This document shows positions 9,181 to 19,507 of a DNA stretch of 64,000 bases, piece by piece (position 1 is the first letter of the stretch; each line of letters begins with the position of its first letter). This DNA comes from Betaproteobacteria bacterium. Lineage in GTDB: Bacteria > Pseudomonadota > Gammaproteobacteria > Burkholderiales > Rhodocyclaceae. The stretch is taken from NCBI GenBank assembly GCA_019136545.1, contig JAGVUA010000083.1, positions 1-64,000 of the forward strand. The letters are read 5' to 3'. The position numbers and the translations under genes were made by a program. The notes below the pieces were generated by a model. That model did not search any database. It was not told the DNA's origin and saw only the letters and a list, made by a program, of their open reading frames with translations.

Positions 9181-10393
9181 AATGCTCCGTGCAATGGCGG
9201 CGCCCGTGTTCGTTATAGACGATCAGTAGCACCGGACCCAGCGTCAGCAGCGGCAGCGCCCAAGGCAACGGCAAGCCGGCATGCACGGCCAGCACGACGG
9301 CGCCGAGCAAGGCAAGGCTCAGCGTGACCACACCGGCCTGACGCGCCGCCGCCCGCGTCGCAAACAGCCATAGCCGCCACAGCGAGAGGATGAATACCGC
9401 CTGGCCGAAGGCGACGGCGCCGATGGCAAGCATCGGCGATGCCGCGTGCACGTCGCCGGACGGTCCGCCCGCTGCCGGCGGGGCTTTCAGCGTATCGGCC
9501 ACCGCTTCCAGCCCGGCGCCCATGACAGCGACCGCGGCAAACAGGAAGAAATGCCCGTAGCCCCAGCCCCAGGCGCGTTCCCGGTGATGGTGCAAGGCTT
9601 CGCCGGAGGGCAGCATGAAGTACATCCACCATAGCGACAGCACCAGACTCATGCCGCCCAGGCCGACCAGGGCGATGTTCCATGACCAACCTTCGGCGGT
9701 CAGCACGCCGGCGACCGCGTTCACCGAGCCCAGCACGCATTCGCCGAGGACGATGATGGTCATCAAACCGTAGCGCTCGGCAATGTGGTGGGCGTGCCAG
9801 GGCGTGCCACCGGCCCGCTCCGCCCAGGCCGGAACCGAGAGCTCGACGAGAATCAGGACAAGCGCGGCGGGCCATTGCCATTCGGCCGGGAGGAACAGGC
9901 GCAGTATCCAGCCGACCTGGGCAACGCAGATGCCCATGGCGTAACGACGGCAGGTGGTGCGACGTTCGGGATCGCCGGCGGCGGCGCGCAGCCACTGGAT
10001 GGCCAGGGCAAGGCGCATGACGACGAAGCCGGCCACCGCCGGCCCCCACTGGCCCTGGAAGACCAGCGGCACGCCGGTGGCGAAGATCACCACGCCGACC
10101 ATCTGCAACATGGTCAGCAGACGGAAGCGCGCGTCGTCGTTATCGTAGGCCGAGGCGAACCAGGTGTAGTTCATCCAGCCCCACCAGATGGCGAAGAAAA
10201 CCAGGCCGAAAGCGCGGCCCGCGTCAAACCAATGCCCTCCGGCGATGCCGTGGTGCAGGCTGGACGAGGCGAGCGCAATGGCGACGACGAAGACGAGATC
10301 GAACAGCAGTTCCAGCGGCGTCGAAACGCGGTGTTCCTCGTCAATGTCGCGGCCACGCCGCGCGGAACGGGCCGAGTGGGCAGTGTGGAACAT
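9167..10393 (-). CDS. Low-temperature-requirement A (LtrA) family membrane protein
   Basis: A 408-residue polytopic membrane protein. The conserved LtrA opening STPLELLFDLVFVVAIA follows a short basic N-terminal tail, and about ten hydrophobic helices alternate to the C terminus, with the ERYGLMTIIVLGECV family motif near the middle. The biochemical function is unknown; the name comes from a cold-sensitive Listeria mutant. A longer open frame extends upstream, but ATG 10393 gives the family N terminus and begins just after the upstream isochorismatase gene ends. The C-terminal end overlaps nudB. Confidence 0.88.
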   Translation of the reverse strand: MFHTAHSARSARRGRDIDEEHRVSTPLELLFDLVFVVAIALASSSLHHGIAGGHWFDAGRAFGLVFFAIWWGWMNYTWFASAYDNDDARFRLLTMLQMVGVVIFATGVPLVFQGQWGPAVAGFVVMRLALAIQWLRAAAGDPERRTTCRRYAMGICVAQVGWILRLFLPAEWQWPAALVLILVELSVPAWAERAGGTPWHAHHIAERYGLMTIIVLGECVLGSVNAVAGVLTAEGWSWNIALVGLGGMSLVLSLWWMYFMLPSGEALHHHRERAWGWGYGHFFLFAAVAVMGAGLEAVADTLKAPPAAGGPSGDVHAASPMLAIGAVAFGQAVFILSLWRLWLFATRAAARQAGVVTLSLALLGAVVLAVHAGLPLPWALPLLTLGPVLLIVYNEHGRRHCTEHFSIR

Positions 10394-10407
10394 GACGGAC
10401 GACCGCG

Positions 10408-11037
10408 CTATGCCCGCTCCTTGCGCAGCGCCCGGTGACCGCCAAAGTAGCCGCTCAGTGCGGCACGCAGACGGTCGGCGCCATCGCGGCCCCAGTCCCG
10501 CTGCAACTCGCCAGCAAGCCCGACCACGGTGATGGGCCGGGCACCCGCTTGAATCATGCGCTGCATGGCCGCCTGGTGCGCCGTTGCGCTGACGCCGCCG
10601 ATGGCGTCTTCCACCACATAGACCTCGTAACCCGCCCGCAAGGCGTCGAGCACCGGGAAGGCGACGCAGATTTCCGTCCATAGACCGGCGACGATGAGCT
10701 TCCTGCGCCCCGTCGCTTCGACGGCCCGGCGAAAATCCGGGTCCTCCCACGAATTCATCGTCGTGCGGTCGATTTGCGGCGCGTGATTCAAGGCGGCGTG
10801 GAGTTCTTCATTGGTCCCCGCCATGCCGCGCAGCGTCATGCCGACCGTGGAAAGCACCACGGGCAGCCCGAAATCGGTGGCAATGCGGCCAAGGGTGACG
10901 ACGTTGACCAGCAGTTCGTCGACCGGCATGGAGCCCAAGCCGGCATACTGGTCAGGCTGGTAATCGATGAAGGCGATGACGGCGTTGTCGGGAGTCAGCA
11001 GCCAGTCGTCGCCGCGGATGGGGGTTGCACCTGACAT
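10408..11037 (-). CDS. Isochorismatase-like cysteine hydrolase (YcaC type)
   Basis: A 209-residue hydrolase of the isochorismatase superfamily. The Asp of AFIDYQPDQ, the Lys of GRRKLIVAGL and the nucleophilic Cys in LWTEICVAFPVLDAL form the usual Asp–Lys–Cys catalytic set. The sequence GMAGTNEELHAAL followed by IDRTTMNSWED resembles YcaC proteins, whose substrate is unknown. ATG 11037 has an AGGAG ribosome binding site eight bases upstream. It lies between pirin and ltrA on the same strand; pirin and this hydrolase may act in the same stress response, but that is inference. Confidence 0.87.
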   Translation of the reverse strand: MSGATPIRGDDWLLTPDNAVIAFIDYQPDQYAGLGSMPVDELLVNVVTLGRIATDFGLPVVLSTVGMTLRGMAGTNEELHAALNHAPQIDRTTMNSWEDPDFRRAVEATGRRKLIVAGLWTEICVAFPVLDALRAGYEVYVVEDAIGGVSATAHQAAMQRMIQAGARPITVVGLAGELQRDWGRDGADRLRAALSGYFGGHRALRKERA

Positions 11038-11208
11038 GGAAATCTCCTGGGATGGTTGGAGGGAACAAGGACCGTCGGTTTCCCAATCGGCATCGTTCAC
11101 CGTCCGCAATCATAGCGGGCTGCCGTCGGAAATTGCCGTGATGGGAAATTCCGGCTTGCGCACCAAGGAAAGCGGGCCGCCGGGTTCCCCCGGCGGCCCG
11201 CCTGCCGT

Positions 11209-12084
11209 CTAGGCCATGCGGCCGAACCTGCCGCTGTTGAAGTCGTTGATGGCCTCGACGATCTCCCGTTCGCTGTTCATCACGAAGGGACCGTAGCCCA
11301 CTACCGGCTCATCGATCGGCTCCCCGGCAAGCAGCAGAAGCTTGGCTTCGCCCGCGTTGCCGGCGCTGGCGACGAGGCCGACGCCGCCGCCTTCGCGGGA
11401 AAGTCGCACCAGTTGCGCCGGTCCAGCCGCCGTGCCGTTGATCGTGACGTCGCCGCTCAGCACGACCACCGCCGTCGTCCAACCCGCCGGCTGCGGCAAT
11501 TCCACCGTCGCCCCGGGCGCCAGACGCACGTCCCAGACGTTCATCGGCGTAAACGTATGCGCCGGTCCGCGCCGACCGTCCAGCTCGCCGGCAATCACCC
11601 GCAGCCGTCCGGCGCCGTCGGGCAAGGTGACGACGGGGATATCGGCATCGACGATGCCCTGGTAACCCGGTGTCGTCATCTTGTCCTTGATCGGCAGATT
11701 GACCCACAGTTGCACCATCTCGAACGGACCGCCCTTGCGGGAATACGCTGCGGAGTGGAACTCCTGGTGCAGGATGCCGCCCGCCGCCGTCATCCACTGC
11801 ACGTCGCCGGGGCCGATGACGCCGCCATGACCGGCGGAATCACGGTGCTCGACTTCGCCGTCATAGACGATGGTCACCGTCTCGAAACCGCGGTGCGGAT
11901 GGGAACCGACGCCGCGCGGCGGCCCGTCATTCGGCGCAAACGAGGTTGGCGCCGCGTAATCGAGCAGCAGGAAGGGACTCAGTTCCTGGCCGAGATCGTT
12001 GTAGCCGAACATGCCGTGGACGGGAAAGCCGTCGCCGACCCAGTGCCGTTGCGGCGCCTTATGGACGCTGATGACTTTTTTCAT
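11209..12084 (-). CDS. Pirin family cupin protein
   Basis: A 291-residue bicupin. The iron-binding residues of pirins are present: HPHRGFETV near residue 60 supplies two histidines, and LHQEFH near residue 105 supplies the His and Glu. The C-terminal cupin follows (PVVGYGPFVMN). Bacterial pirins have been linked to quercetinase-like activity, redox sensing or regulation of central metabolism; the role here is unknown. ATG 12084 is preceded by GGAGAG. The LysR regulator is encoded divergently 116 bp away, a common pairing in proteobacteria suggesting that LysR controls pirin. Confidence 0.92.
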   Translation of the reverse strand: MKKVISVHKAPQRHWVGDGFPVHGMFGYNDLGQELSPFLLLDYAAPTSFAPNDGPPRGVGSHPHRGFETVTIVYDGEVEHRDSAGHGGVIGPGDVQWMTAAGGILHQEFHSAAYSRKGGPFEMVQLWVNLPIKDKMTTPGYQGIVDADIPVVTLPDGAGRLRVIAGELDGRRGPAHTFTPMNVWDVRLAPGATVELPQPAGWTTAVVVLSGDVTINGTAAGPAQLVRLSREGGGVGLVASAGNAGEAKLLLLAGEPIDEPVVGYGPFVMNSEREIVEAINDFNSGRFGRMA

Positions 12085-12200
12085 GATGCTCTCCATTGAG
12101 GTTGATCTGCACTTACATAATATGGATGAAACGATATCGGCAGTAGAGGCTAGAATTGCTTCTCACAGTTCCATTCATAGAACGATAAGGCGGTTTTTTG
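12085..12200. promoter_or_regulatory. Divergent promoter region between pirin and lysR genes
   Basis: This 116-bp AT-richer gap holds TATTAT on the minus strand (12117–12122), a plausible -10 for pirin, and TAGAAT on the plus strand (12151–12156), a plausible -10 for the regulator. Between them is the palindrome CGATATCG. A LysR protein would be expected to bind here and control both directions. The -35 boxes are poor, fitting an activator-dependent promoter. Confidence 0.4.
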
Positions 12201-13166
12201 ATGTCGGACCTCAACGACCTTTACTACTATGCCCAAGTGGTGGAGCACGGCGGTTTCGCTCCCGCCGGGCGCGCCCTGAACATTCCCAAGTCCAAGCTGA
12301 GCCGGCGGATCGCAGTGCTCGAAGCACGCCTGGGCGTGCGCTTGATCCAGCGCTCGACGCGCCGCTTCAACGTCACCGAGATCGGGCAGGCCTACTACGC
12401 CCGCTGCAAGGCCATGCTGATTGAAGCCGAAGCGGCACAGACCCTGATCGACAACGCCCACGCCGAACCCTGCGGCACTCTGCGCCTTGCCTGTCCGGTG
12501 GCCTTGTTGCACGCCTGCCTCGGCCGCATGCTGATCGATTTCACTCAACGCCACCCGCAGGTCGGTCTTCAGATCGTCACCCTCAACCGGCCGGCGGACG
12601 TGATCGGCGAAGGCTTCGATCTCGCCCTGCGGGTGCGGCCGCCGCCGCTGGAAGACAGCGATCTGGCCCTGCGCATACTCGGCGAAGCGCCGCAACTGCT
12701 GGTCGCCGCGCCGGTCCTGTGCGAGCGCCGCCTGGAACCGCGCACGCCGGCCGAACTGGCCGAGTGGCCGACGCTCGGCCACGGCCCGGCGATGGAGCGC
12801 TACGCCTGGAAACTGGCCGGGCCGGGAGGCGAAACCGTCGCGCAGCCGCACGCGCCGCGCTTCACCGCCACCGATCTCCTCACCCTGCGCGATGCCGCCG
12901 TGGCCGGGCTCGGCGTCGTCCAGTTGCCCGCGCTCCTGATCGGCGAGGCGCTGGCCGAAGGCCGCCTGCGCCGCGTGTTGCCGGACTGGGCGCCGCCAGC
13001 GGAAATCATCCATGCCGTATTTCCCACCCGACGCGGCCTGATCCCCGCCGTGCGCGCGCTGATCGACCATCTGACGGCAGGCTTCGAGGCCATGGCCGGT
13101 CGGGCCGCGCCCCTTATCAAGCTGCCCCGGTCCGCCGCGCCCGTTGCGCCGCCAGCGCAGCCTTGA
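12201..13166 (+). CDS. LysR-family transcriptional regulator
   Basis: A 321-residue regulator. The N-terminal winged helix-turn-helix (residues 1–60) includes FAPAGRALNIPKSKLSRRI and RLGVRLIQRSTR. A LysR substrate-binding domain follows (residues about 90–295), including CPVALLHACLG. ATG 12201 is chosen over the in-frame TTG just before it. It is divergent from pirin and probably regulates that promoter. The last residues are proline/alanine-rich, and its 3' end overlaps the convergent cysteine-rich gene by 50 bp. The effector is unknown. Confidence 0.93.
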   Translation: MSDLNDLYYYAQVVEHGGFAPAGRALNIPKSKLSRRIAVLEARLGVRLIQRSTRRFNVTEIGQAYYARCKAMLIEAEAAQTLIDNAHAEPCGTLRLACPVALLHACLGRMLIDFTQRHPQVGLQIVTLNRPADVIGEGFDLALRVRPPPLEDSDLALRILGEAPQLLVAAPVLCERRLEPRTPAELAEWPTLGHGPAMERYAWKLAGPGGETVAQPHAPRFTATDLLTLRDAAVAGLGVVQLPALLIGEALAEGRLRRVLPDWAPPAEIIHAVFPTRRGLIPAVRALIDHLTAGFEAMAGRAAPLIKLPRSAAPVAPPAQP

Positions 13167-13353
13167 GGCAGGCCGGACACAAGCAGCCCGATACGCCCGG
13201 GTCTAAAGTCAGCGGCGGCAGGCCGGCGCACCAGCAAGGATGCTCGCCGGTCGCCATGCCGCACGCGAAGGCTGCACCACAGCGCGGACAGAGGTTCTCC
13301 GCCGCCCCCTTGAATTCCCCGCGCGTCGACCTATTTTCAGGGTGCATAGTCAT
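13117..13353 (-). CDS. Small cysteine-rich CWC-family protein
   Basis: A 78-residue protein with CPRCGAAFACG, then HPCWCAGLPPL, then CLCPACL; this spacing matches the Cys_rich_CWC family, probably a metal-binding (zinc) module. Function is unknown. It is convergent with lysR and overlaps its final 50 bp; its 5' end contains a candidate heat-shock promoter for hsp20 on the other strand. The abundant, regularly placed cysteines make it a real gene rather than a shadow frame. Confidence 0.75.
   Translation of the reverse strand: MTMHPENRSTRGEFKGAAENLCPRCGAAFACGMATGEHPCWCAGLPPLTLDPGVSGCLCPACLKAALAAQRARRTGAA
13309..13336 (+). promoter_or_regulatory. Candidate sigma-32 promoter of hsp20
   Basis: CTTGAA (13309–13314) matches the sigma-32 -35 consensus exactly. 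ACCTATTT (13329–13336) matches 6 of 8 bases of CCCCATNT after a 14-bp spacer, which is within the usual range. It lies about 50 bp upstream of the small heat-shock gene and inside the opposing CWC gene. Confidence 0.5.
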
Positions 13354-13388
13354 TCAAACCGAACACTCGGATATGAAAGGAGATCATT

Positions 13389-13802
13389 ATGGCCAATGTG
13401 ACCCGCTACGACCCGCTCGACGATCTTTTCCGTGGTTTTTTCGTACGGCCGGTGGAAATGAGCAACATGTCGGAAGCGCCAAGCGTGAAAATTGACGTGA
13501 AGGAACAGGAAAAGGCGTATGTCGTCCACGCCGAAATGCCCGGCATCCGGAAAGAGGACATTCACGTCGTCATCGACGGGCCGTCGGTGTCGATCAGCGC
13601 CGAGCGCAAGCAGGAAAAGGAAGTGAAGGACGGCGAGCGCACGCTTCGCACCGAACGTTACTTCGGCAAGGTATCGCGCAGCTTCCAGCTCGGGCAGGAC
13701 ATCGACGACGGCGCGGCGAGCGCGAAGTTCACCGACGGCGTGCTGGAACTGACGCTGCCGAAAAAAGCCGCAACGCAGTCGAAGCGCTTGACCATCGACT
13801 GA
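13389..13802 (+). CDS. Small heat shock protein, Hsp20 family
   Basis: A 137-residue ATP-independent holdase chaperone. The alpha-crystallin domain spans about residues 35–130, with HAEMPGIRKEDIHVVIDG near its start and FTDGVLELTLPKK near its end. The N terminus (YDPLDDLFRGFF) is the oligomerisation arm. AAAGGAGA forms an excellent ribosome binding site six bases before ATG. A candidate sigma-32 promoter lies upstream and a strong terminator after it, so it is probably monocistronic and heat induced. Confidence 0.93.
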   Translation: MANVTRYDPLDDLFRGFFVRPVEMSNMSEAPSVKIDVKEQEKAYVVHAEMPGIRKEDIHVVIDGPSVSISAERKQEKEVKDGERTLRTERYFGKVSRSFQLGQDIDDGAASAKFTDGVLELTLPKKAATQSKRLTID

Positions 13803-13858
13803 CCGGCCAGCGAAAGTCAGGCGCGGCGGCACGGCGAACATCGCCCGACGCCACAAGC

Positions 13859-14807
<949 letters not shown>

Positions 14808-14808
14808 C

Positions 14809-15387
14809 ATGAGCACCGCCAAGCCCGGCGAAAAAAAGCTGCTGATCCTGCAAACGATCGCGCATCTGCTGGAGTTGCCGGCGGGCGGGAAAATCACCAC
14901 GGCGCTGCTGGCGAAAAAGCTCTCGGTGTCCGAAGCGGCGCTCTACCGCCACTTCGCCAGCAAAGCGCAAATGTACGAGGGACTGATCGACTTCATCGAG
15001 TCGAGCCTGTTCACGGTCATCAACCAGATCGGCACGGACGAGGAAAGCGGCCTCAAACAGGTCGAGCTGACCATGGTTACCCTGCTCGCCTTCGCGCAGA
15101 AAAACCGCGGGCTGACGCGCGTGCTGATCGGCGACGCGCTGGTGCACGAAAACGCGCGCCTGCAGGCGCGCATCAACCAGTTGCTGGATCGCGTGGAAGC
15201 ATCGCTGAAGCAGTCGCTGCGCATCGCCGCCACCCAAGGCGTCTTCGCCGAGAACCACGATGTCGCCGCTCACGCCGATGTCCTGATCTGCTATGCACTC
15301 GGTCGCTGGCACCGGTTCGTCAAGAGCGGCTTCAAGGAAGATCCACTGTCGGCCTGGCCGACACAATGGCAATTGCTGGCTCACTGA
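14809..15387 (+). CDS. slmA: Nucleoid occlusion factor SlmA (TetR family)
   Basis: TetR-like DNA-binding protein of 192 residues that inhibits FtsZ assembly over the chromosome. The N-terminal helix-turn-helix includes KITTALLAKKLSVSEAALYR and HFASKAQMYEGL, as in SlmA. The C-terminal dimer domain is of normal length. Placement straight after argB, separated by one base, is typical of betaproteobacterial slmA. A generic TetR repressor is the alternative, but the sequence and synteny fit SlmA well. Confidence 0.9.
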   Translation: MSTAKPGEKKLLILQTIAHLLELPAGGKITTALLAKKLSVSEAALYRHFASKAQMYEGLIDFIESSLFTVINQIGTDEESGLKQVELTMVTLLAFAQKNRGLTRVLIGDALVHENARLQARINQLLDRVEASLKQSLRIAATQGVFAENHDVAAHADVLICYALGRWHRFVKSGFKEDPLSAWPTQWQLLAH

Positions 15388-15397
15388 GGGAGAAGTC

Positions 15398-15940
15398 ATG
15401 AAAGCGAAAACCAAGTCGACTGCTGGCGGCAAGGCCACCAGGAGCAAAGCGGCCACCCACACGAAAGCGCCGATCGCCAAGACCGGCGGGAAAAAAGCCG
15501 CGCCGGCGACCGGGCAGGTGCTGAAGGAACTCAAGTCGCTGGCCAAGGAATTGAACAAGGCCGCCGTGGGCATCGGCAAGCGCACGCCCGGAGACCCCAA
15601 GGACATCTCGGCCATTCTCGGCAATGTCGAGCGCATGACGGCGGAAGCCGCCAACAAGTCGCTGGCCGAAGCGGAAATGGCCAAGCAGATCCTCGCCTCG
15701 GCTCAGGATTGTCTCGGCAAGGACTGGAGCCGTGGGGAAATCCAGGCCTGCCTGGACGGCATCGGCGCGCATCTGACCAACATCATCGTCGCCCAGGAAT
15801 TCCAGGACCTGGCCGGCCAGGCGATCCGCAAGGCCATGAAGGCGCTGGTCGGCGCCATCGTCGTCGAAACGGCCGCCGGCGACGACCGCAAGCTCTCGCA
15901 GAACGAGGTGGACAGCCTGCTGAAGGAACTGATGCTGTAG
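15398..15940 (+). CDS. CheZ-like protein phosphatase, orphan
   Basis: A 180-residue protein. The first 40 residues are Lys/Ala/Thr rich and look disordered. A long helical region then contains VAQEFQDLAGQAIRKAM (residues 131–147), matching the CheZ active-site helix, with the catalytic pair equivalent to Asp143 and Gln147 present as Asp137 and Gln141. The C terminus, LSQNEVDSLLKEL, resembles the CheY-binding tails of CheZ and FliM. It should dephosphorylate a CheY-like receiver. No chemotaxis genes are nearby; it sits between slmA and convergent hemB. GAGGGAGAAG is the ribosome binding site. Shorter than enteric CheZ (about 214 residues). Confidence 0.75.
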   Translation: MKAKTKSTAGGKATRSKAATHTKAPIAKTGGKKAAPATGQVLKELKSLAKELNKAAVGIGKRTPGDPKDISAILGNVERMTAEAANKSLAEAEMAKQILASAQDCLGKDWSRGEIQACLDGIGAHLTNIIVAQEFQDLAGQAIRKAMKALVGAIVVETAAGDDRKLSQNEVDSLLKELML

Positions 15941-15953
15941 GCGGTGGGCGGCG

Positions 15954-16982
<1,029 letters not shown>

Positions 16983-17020
16983 TCAATGGAACTTTCGTCG
17001 CTCGCCACAATCTTATGCTT

Positions 17021-17130
17021 CGGATGACGTGCGGTCATCCCCCGCTTCACCTCCCTGAGCGGGTGCCTTAACCCCATTAAGGCAATTCGCCCCCGGTCTC
17101 TCCCCTTTGGCCGGGGGCTTCTTTCTTTTT
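17021..17130 (+). ncRNA. Probable structured small RNA with C-rich loops
   Basis: Four consecutive hairpins on the plus strand. H1: GGATGAC/GTCATCC (17022–17040, loop GTGCG). H2: CCCGCT/AGCGGG (17041–17063, loop containing CACCTCCC, complementary to Shine–Dalgarno sequences). H3: TGCCTTAA/TTAAGGCA (17064–17084, loop CCCCA). H4: GCCCCCGG/CCGGGGGC (17089–17118) followed by TTCTTTCTTTTT, a classic terminator. Both flanking genes, hemB and engB, run the other way, so this terminator serves no annotated gene. TATGCT (17014–17019) is a weak -10 placing the start near H1. The design recalls C-rich-loop sRNAs that block ribosome binding sites. The exact 5' end is inferred. Confidence 0.65.
17089..17130 (+). 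terminator. Intrinsic terminator of the putative sRNA
   Basis: An 8-bp GC-only stem (17089–17096 with 17111–17118), a 14-base pyrimidine-rich loop, then a run dominated by T. On the minus strand the same hairpin has no T tract, so it is oriented rightward and cannot serve engB or hemB. Confidence 0.75.
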
Positions 17131-17136
17131 CCGGCG

Positions 17137-17736
17137 TCACAAAGGCTGTTCCAGCCACGCGGCGATCACGGTTTCCGCGTCCTCGATGCCCAGCTTCTTC
17201 AGGCTCGAAAAGAGCTGCGCGGTGATCGGCGAGCCGGCGTCGGCGACTTCGGCGCGAACTTGGCGCAGCACCTTGGTCTGCTCCTGCCGGGTCAGCTTGT
17301 CGGCCTTGGTGAGCAGGCAATGGATCGGCTTTCCGGTGGGACCGAACCAGTTGATCATCTGCCGGTCGAGATCGGTCAGCGGCCGGCGCGCGTCCATGAT
17401 CATCACCAGGCCCGCCAAGGCCTGGCGGCGCGCGAGATAGGTTTCCAGCAGGCCTTGCCACTGCTTTCTGATCTTCTCCGGCACGTCGGCGTATCCGTAT
17501 CCCGGCAGATCGACCAGCGCGGCGCCGTTGCGAAGTCGGAACAGGTTGATCAACTGGGTGCGGCCGGGAGTCTTCGACACGAACGCAAGCCGGGTATGGC
17601 CGACCAAGGTATTGATGGCCGACGATTTTCCGGCGTTGGAACGGCCGGCAAAAGCGATTTCCGGTCCTGTCGCTTCCGGCAGATCCTGCGGCTTCGCGAC
17701 GGATATCTCGAAGACCGCGTGGCGAAACAGGGACAT
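17137..17736 (-). CDS. engB: Ribosome biogenesis GTPase EngB/YsxC
   Basis: TRAFAC-class GTPase needed for 50S subunit assembly. All G motifs are visible in the 199 residues: G1 [12 protein letters not shown] near residue 31, G3 [11 protein letters not shown], and G4 TKADKLT, with SK-motif-like SSLKKLG near the C terminus. Family proteins bind immature large subunits in the cytoplasm. It is divergent from cytochrome c4, a common betaproteobacterial arrangement. The start [13 protein letters not shown] is typical. Confidence 0.95.
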   Translation of the reverse strand: MSLFRHAVFEISVAKPQDLPEATGPEIAFAGRSNAGKSSAINTLVGHTRLAFVSKTPGRTQLINLFRLRNGAALVDLPGYGYADVPEKIRKQWQGLLETYLARRQALAGLVMIMDARRPLTDLDRQMINWFGPTGKPIHCLLTKADKLTRQEQTKVLRQVRAEVADAGSPITAQLFSSLKKLGIEDAETVIAAWLEQPL

Positions 17737-17819
17737 GACGGGGCTGCGGGCGCGTGATCGATGGGTCGGGTTAGAATAACATGTTTATGTACCCATTCCG
17801 GACCGCCCAGGAGCACCTC

Positions 17820-18473
17820 ATGAAGCATTCGCCGATGCTGCCCACGCTGACGGCCGCGCTGCTCGCGGTTGCCGCCATCGCCAATGCCAGCGAACCCGCC
17901 AAGGCCCCTTATAAGGGCGACCCGGCCAAGGGTAAGGAAATCGCCTCGACGGTGTGTGCGGCCTGCCACAATGCCGACGGCAACAGCGTCCAGTCCGCCA
18001 ATCCGAAGCTGGCCGCGCAGCATGCCGAGTACCTGTTCAAGCAGATGCAGGAATTCAAGGCGGCGGAAGGCAAGCAGCCGGTACGCGTCAACGCCGTCAT
18101 GAACGGCATGATCGCCGCCTACAACGAGGATCAGATGCGCGATCTGGCGGCCTACTTCGCCGCCCAGACCCTCATCGGCGAAAAAGCCAGGAACCGCGAG
18201 ACCATCGAAGCCGGCCAGAAACTCTATCGCGCCGGCGTCATGGCCAAAGGCCTGCCGGCCTGCGCAGCCTGCCACGGCCCGGCCGGCGCCGGCATCCCGG
18301 CGCAATATCCGCGCATCGGCGGCCAGTTCGCCGAGTACATCGAGGCCCAACTCAAGGCCTTCCGCGACGGAACGCGCAGCAACGACCCGAACAAGATGAT
18401 GCGCATGATCGCCATCAAGATGACCGACGCCGAAATCAAGGCGGTGTCGGATTACATCGCCGGCCTGCGCTGA
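17820..18473 (+). CDS. Cytochrome c4, periplasmic diheme
   Basis: Exported diheme electron carrier linking the bc1 complex to terminal oxidases. A signal peptide (residues 1–23, ending ANA) is followed by two class I cytochrome domains, each with a CAACH heme site (C46–H50 and C148–H152). Met ligands are plausible in the NGMIAAY and MRMIAIKM regions. ATG 17820 has GGAG upstream; an in-frame ATG further 5' would spoil the signal peptide. TAGAAT at 17772–17777 may be the -10. A strong terminator follows. Confidence 0.93.
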   Translation: MKHSPMLPTLTAALLAVAAIANASEPAKAPYKGDPAKGKEIASTVCAACHNADGNSVQSANPKLAAQHAEYLFKQMQEFKAAEGKQPVRVNAVMNGMIAAYNEDQMRDLAAYFAAQTLIGEKARNRETIEAGQKLYRAGVMAKGLPACAACHGPAGAGIPAQYPRIGGQFAEYIEAQLKAFRDGTRSNDPNKMMRMIAIKMTDAEIKAVSDYIAGLR

Positions 18474-18495
18474 GCCCATTCCCCTCCTGGTGCAA

Positions 18496-18519
18496 GGGGC
18501 GGCGCAGCCGCCCTTTTTT
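18496..18519 (+). terminator. Rho-independent terminator after cytochrome c4
   Basis: GGGCGGC and GCCGCCC form a 7-bp stem with a GCA loop, followed by six T. Separates the cytochrome gene from msrP. Confidence 0.85.
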
Positions 18520-18577
18520 GCTTGCCCGGCCGCTTTCGCGGAAACTTGCCGAGGTCACCGCGAGTCGAACGCGCATC

Positions 18578-19507
18578 ATGCTCATCCAGCGCCCGCACGA
18601 CGTTCCGCCTTCCGAGATCACGCCAAAGTCAGTCTTCGCGGAGCGCCGGCAATTTCTCCGCCTGGCCGCGGGCGGCGCCCTGGTCCTCGCGCTGTCGGAC
18701 GCTCATGCCGGAGACAGGCTGCCGGCGGCAGCCGCCAGTCCCTACTCGACCCCCGAAGAACCGACGCCGTACCGGCACGTCACCGGTTACAACAACTTCG
18801 TCGAATTCGGCAGCGGCAAGGACATTCCGGCCGAACGCGCCCACCGGCTGCGCACCTCGCCTTGGTCGGTCACGCTCGACGGACTGGTGCACAAGCCGCG
18901 GATGCTGGCCATCGAGGACATCCTCAAGCTCGCGCCGCTGGAGGAGCGCGTCTATCGCCTGCGCTGCGTCGAGGGCTGGAGCATGGTGGTGCCGTGGGTC
19001 GGCTTCTCCCTGTCGACGCTGCTCAAGCAGGTGGAGCCCCTGGGCAGCGCGCGCTACGTCGCGCTTGAATCCGTCGTGCAGCCCGACACGCAACCGGGCG
19101 TGCGCCTGCCGCTCCTCGACTGGCCGTACACCGAGGGCCTGCGCCTCGACGAGGCCATGCATCCGCTGACGCTCGCCGCCGTCGGTCTCTACGGCGAAGT
19201 CATGCCCAAGCAGAACGGCGCGCCGGTCCGGCTGGTCGTGCCGTGGAAATACGGCTTCAAGAGCGCCAAGTCCATCGTGCGCATCCGCTTCACCGACAAG
19301 GAGCCGCTCACCACCTGGAACAAGCTGCAGCCCGACGAATACGGCTTCTACGCCAACGTCAATCCCGAAGTCAGCCATCCGCGCTGGAGCCAGGCGCGCG
19401 AGCGCCGCATCGGCGATTTCCTCAAGCGGCCGACGCAGCTGTTCAACGGCTACGCCGAGCAGGTCGGCCCGCTTTACGCCGGCATGGACCTGCGAAAGTT
19501 CTACTGA
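18578..19507 (+). CDS. msrP: Protein-methionine-sulfoxide reductase catalytic subunit MsrP
   Basis: Periplasmic molybdopterin enzyme that repairs oxidised methionines in envelope proteins. The 309-residue precursor carries a Tat signal, [12 protein letters not shown] (residues 22–33), with cleavage likely near residue 44. The Mo-coordinating cysteine lies in [15 protein letters not shown]. The C-terminal half carries the family pattern [16 protein letters not shown]. Its TGA overlaps the ATG of msrQ, so the two subunits are translationally coupled. A larger frame upstream is open but only ATG 18578 gives the Tat signal. Confidence 0.95.
   Translation: MLIQRPHDVPPSEITPKSVFAERRQFLRLAAGGALVLALSDAHAGDRLPAAAASPYSTPEEPTPYRHVTGYNNFVEFGSGKDIPAERAHRLRTSPWSVTLDGLVHKPRMLAIEDILKLAPLEERVYRLRCVEGWSMVVPWVGFSLSTLLKQVEPLGSARYVALESVVQPDTQPGVRLPLLDWPYTEGLRLDEAMHPLTLAAVGLYGEVMPKQNGAPVRLVVPWKYGFKSAKSIVRIRFTDKEPLTTWNKLQPDEYGFYANVNPEVSHPRWSQARERRIGDFLKRPTQLFNGYAEQVGPLYAGMDLRKFY

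Noticed and set aside
17089..17136. Hairpin downstream of engB as its own terminator
   Set aside because: Read in the engB direction there is no T tract; the T tract is on the other strand, which instead supports the sRNA.
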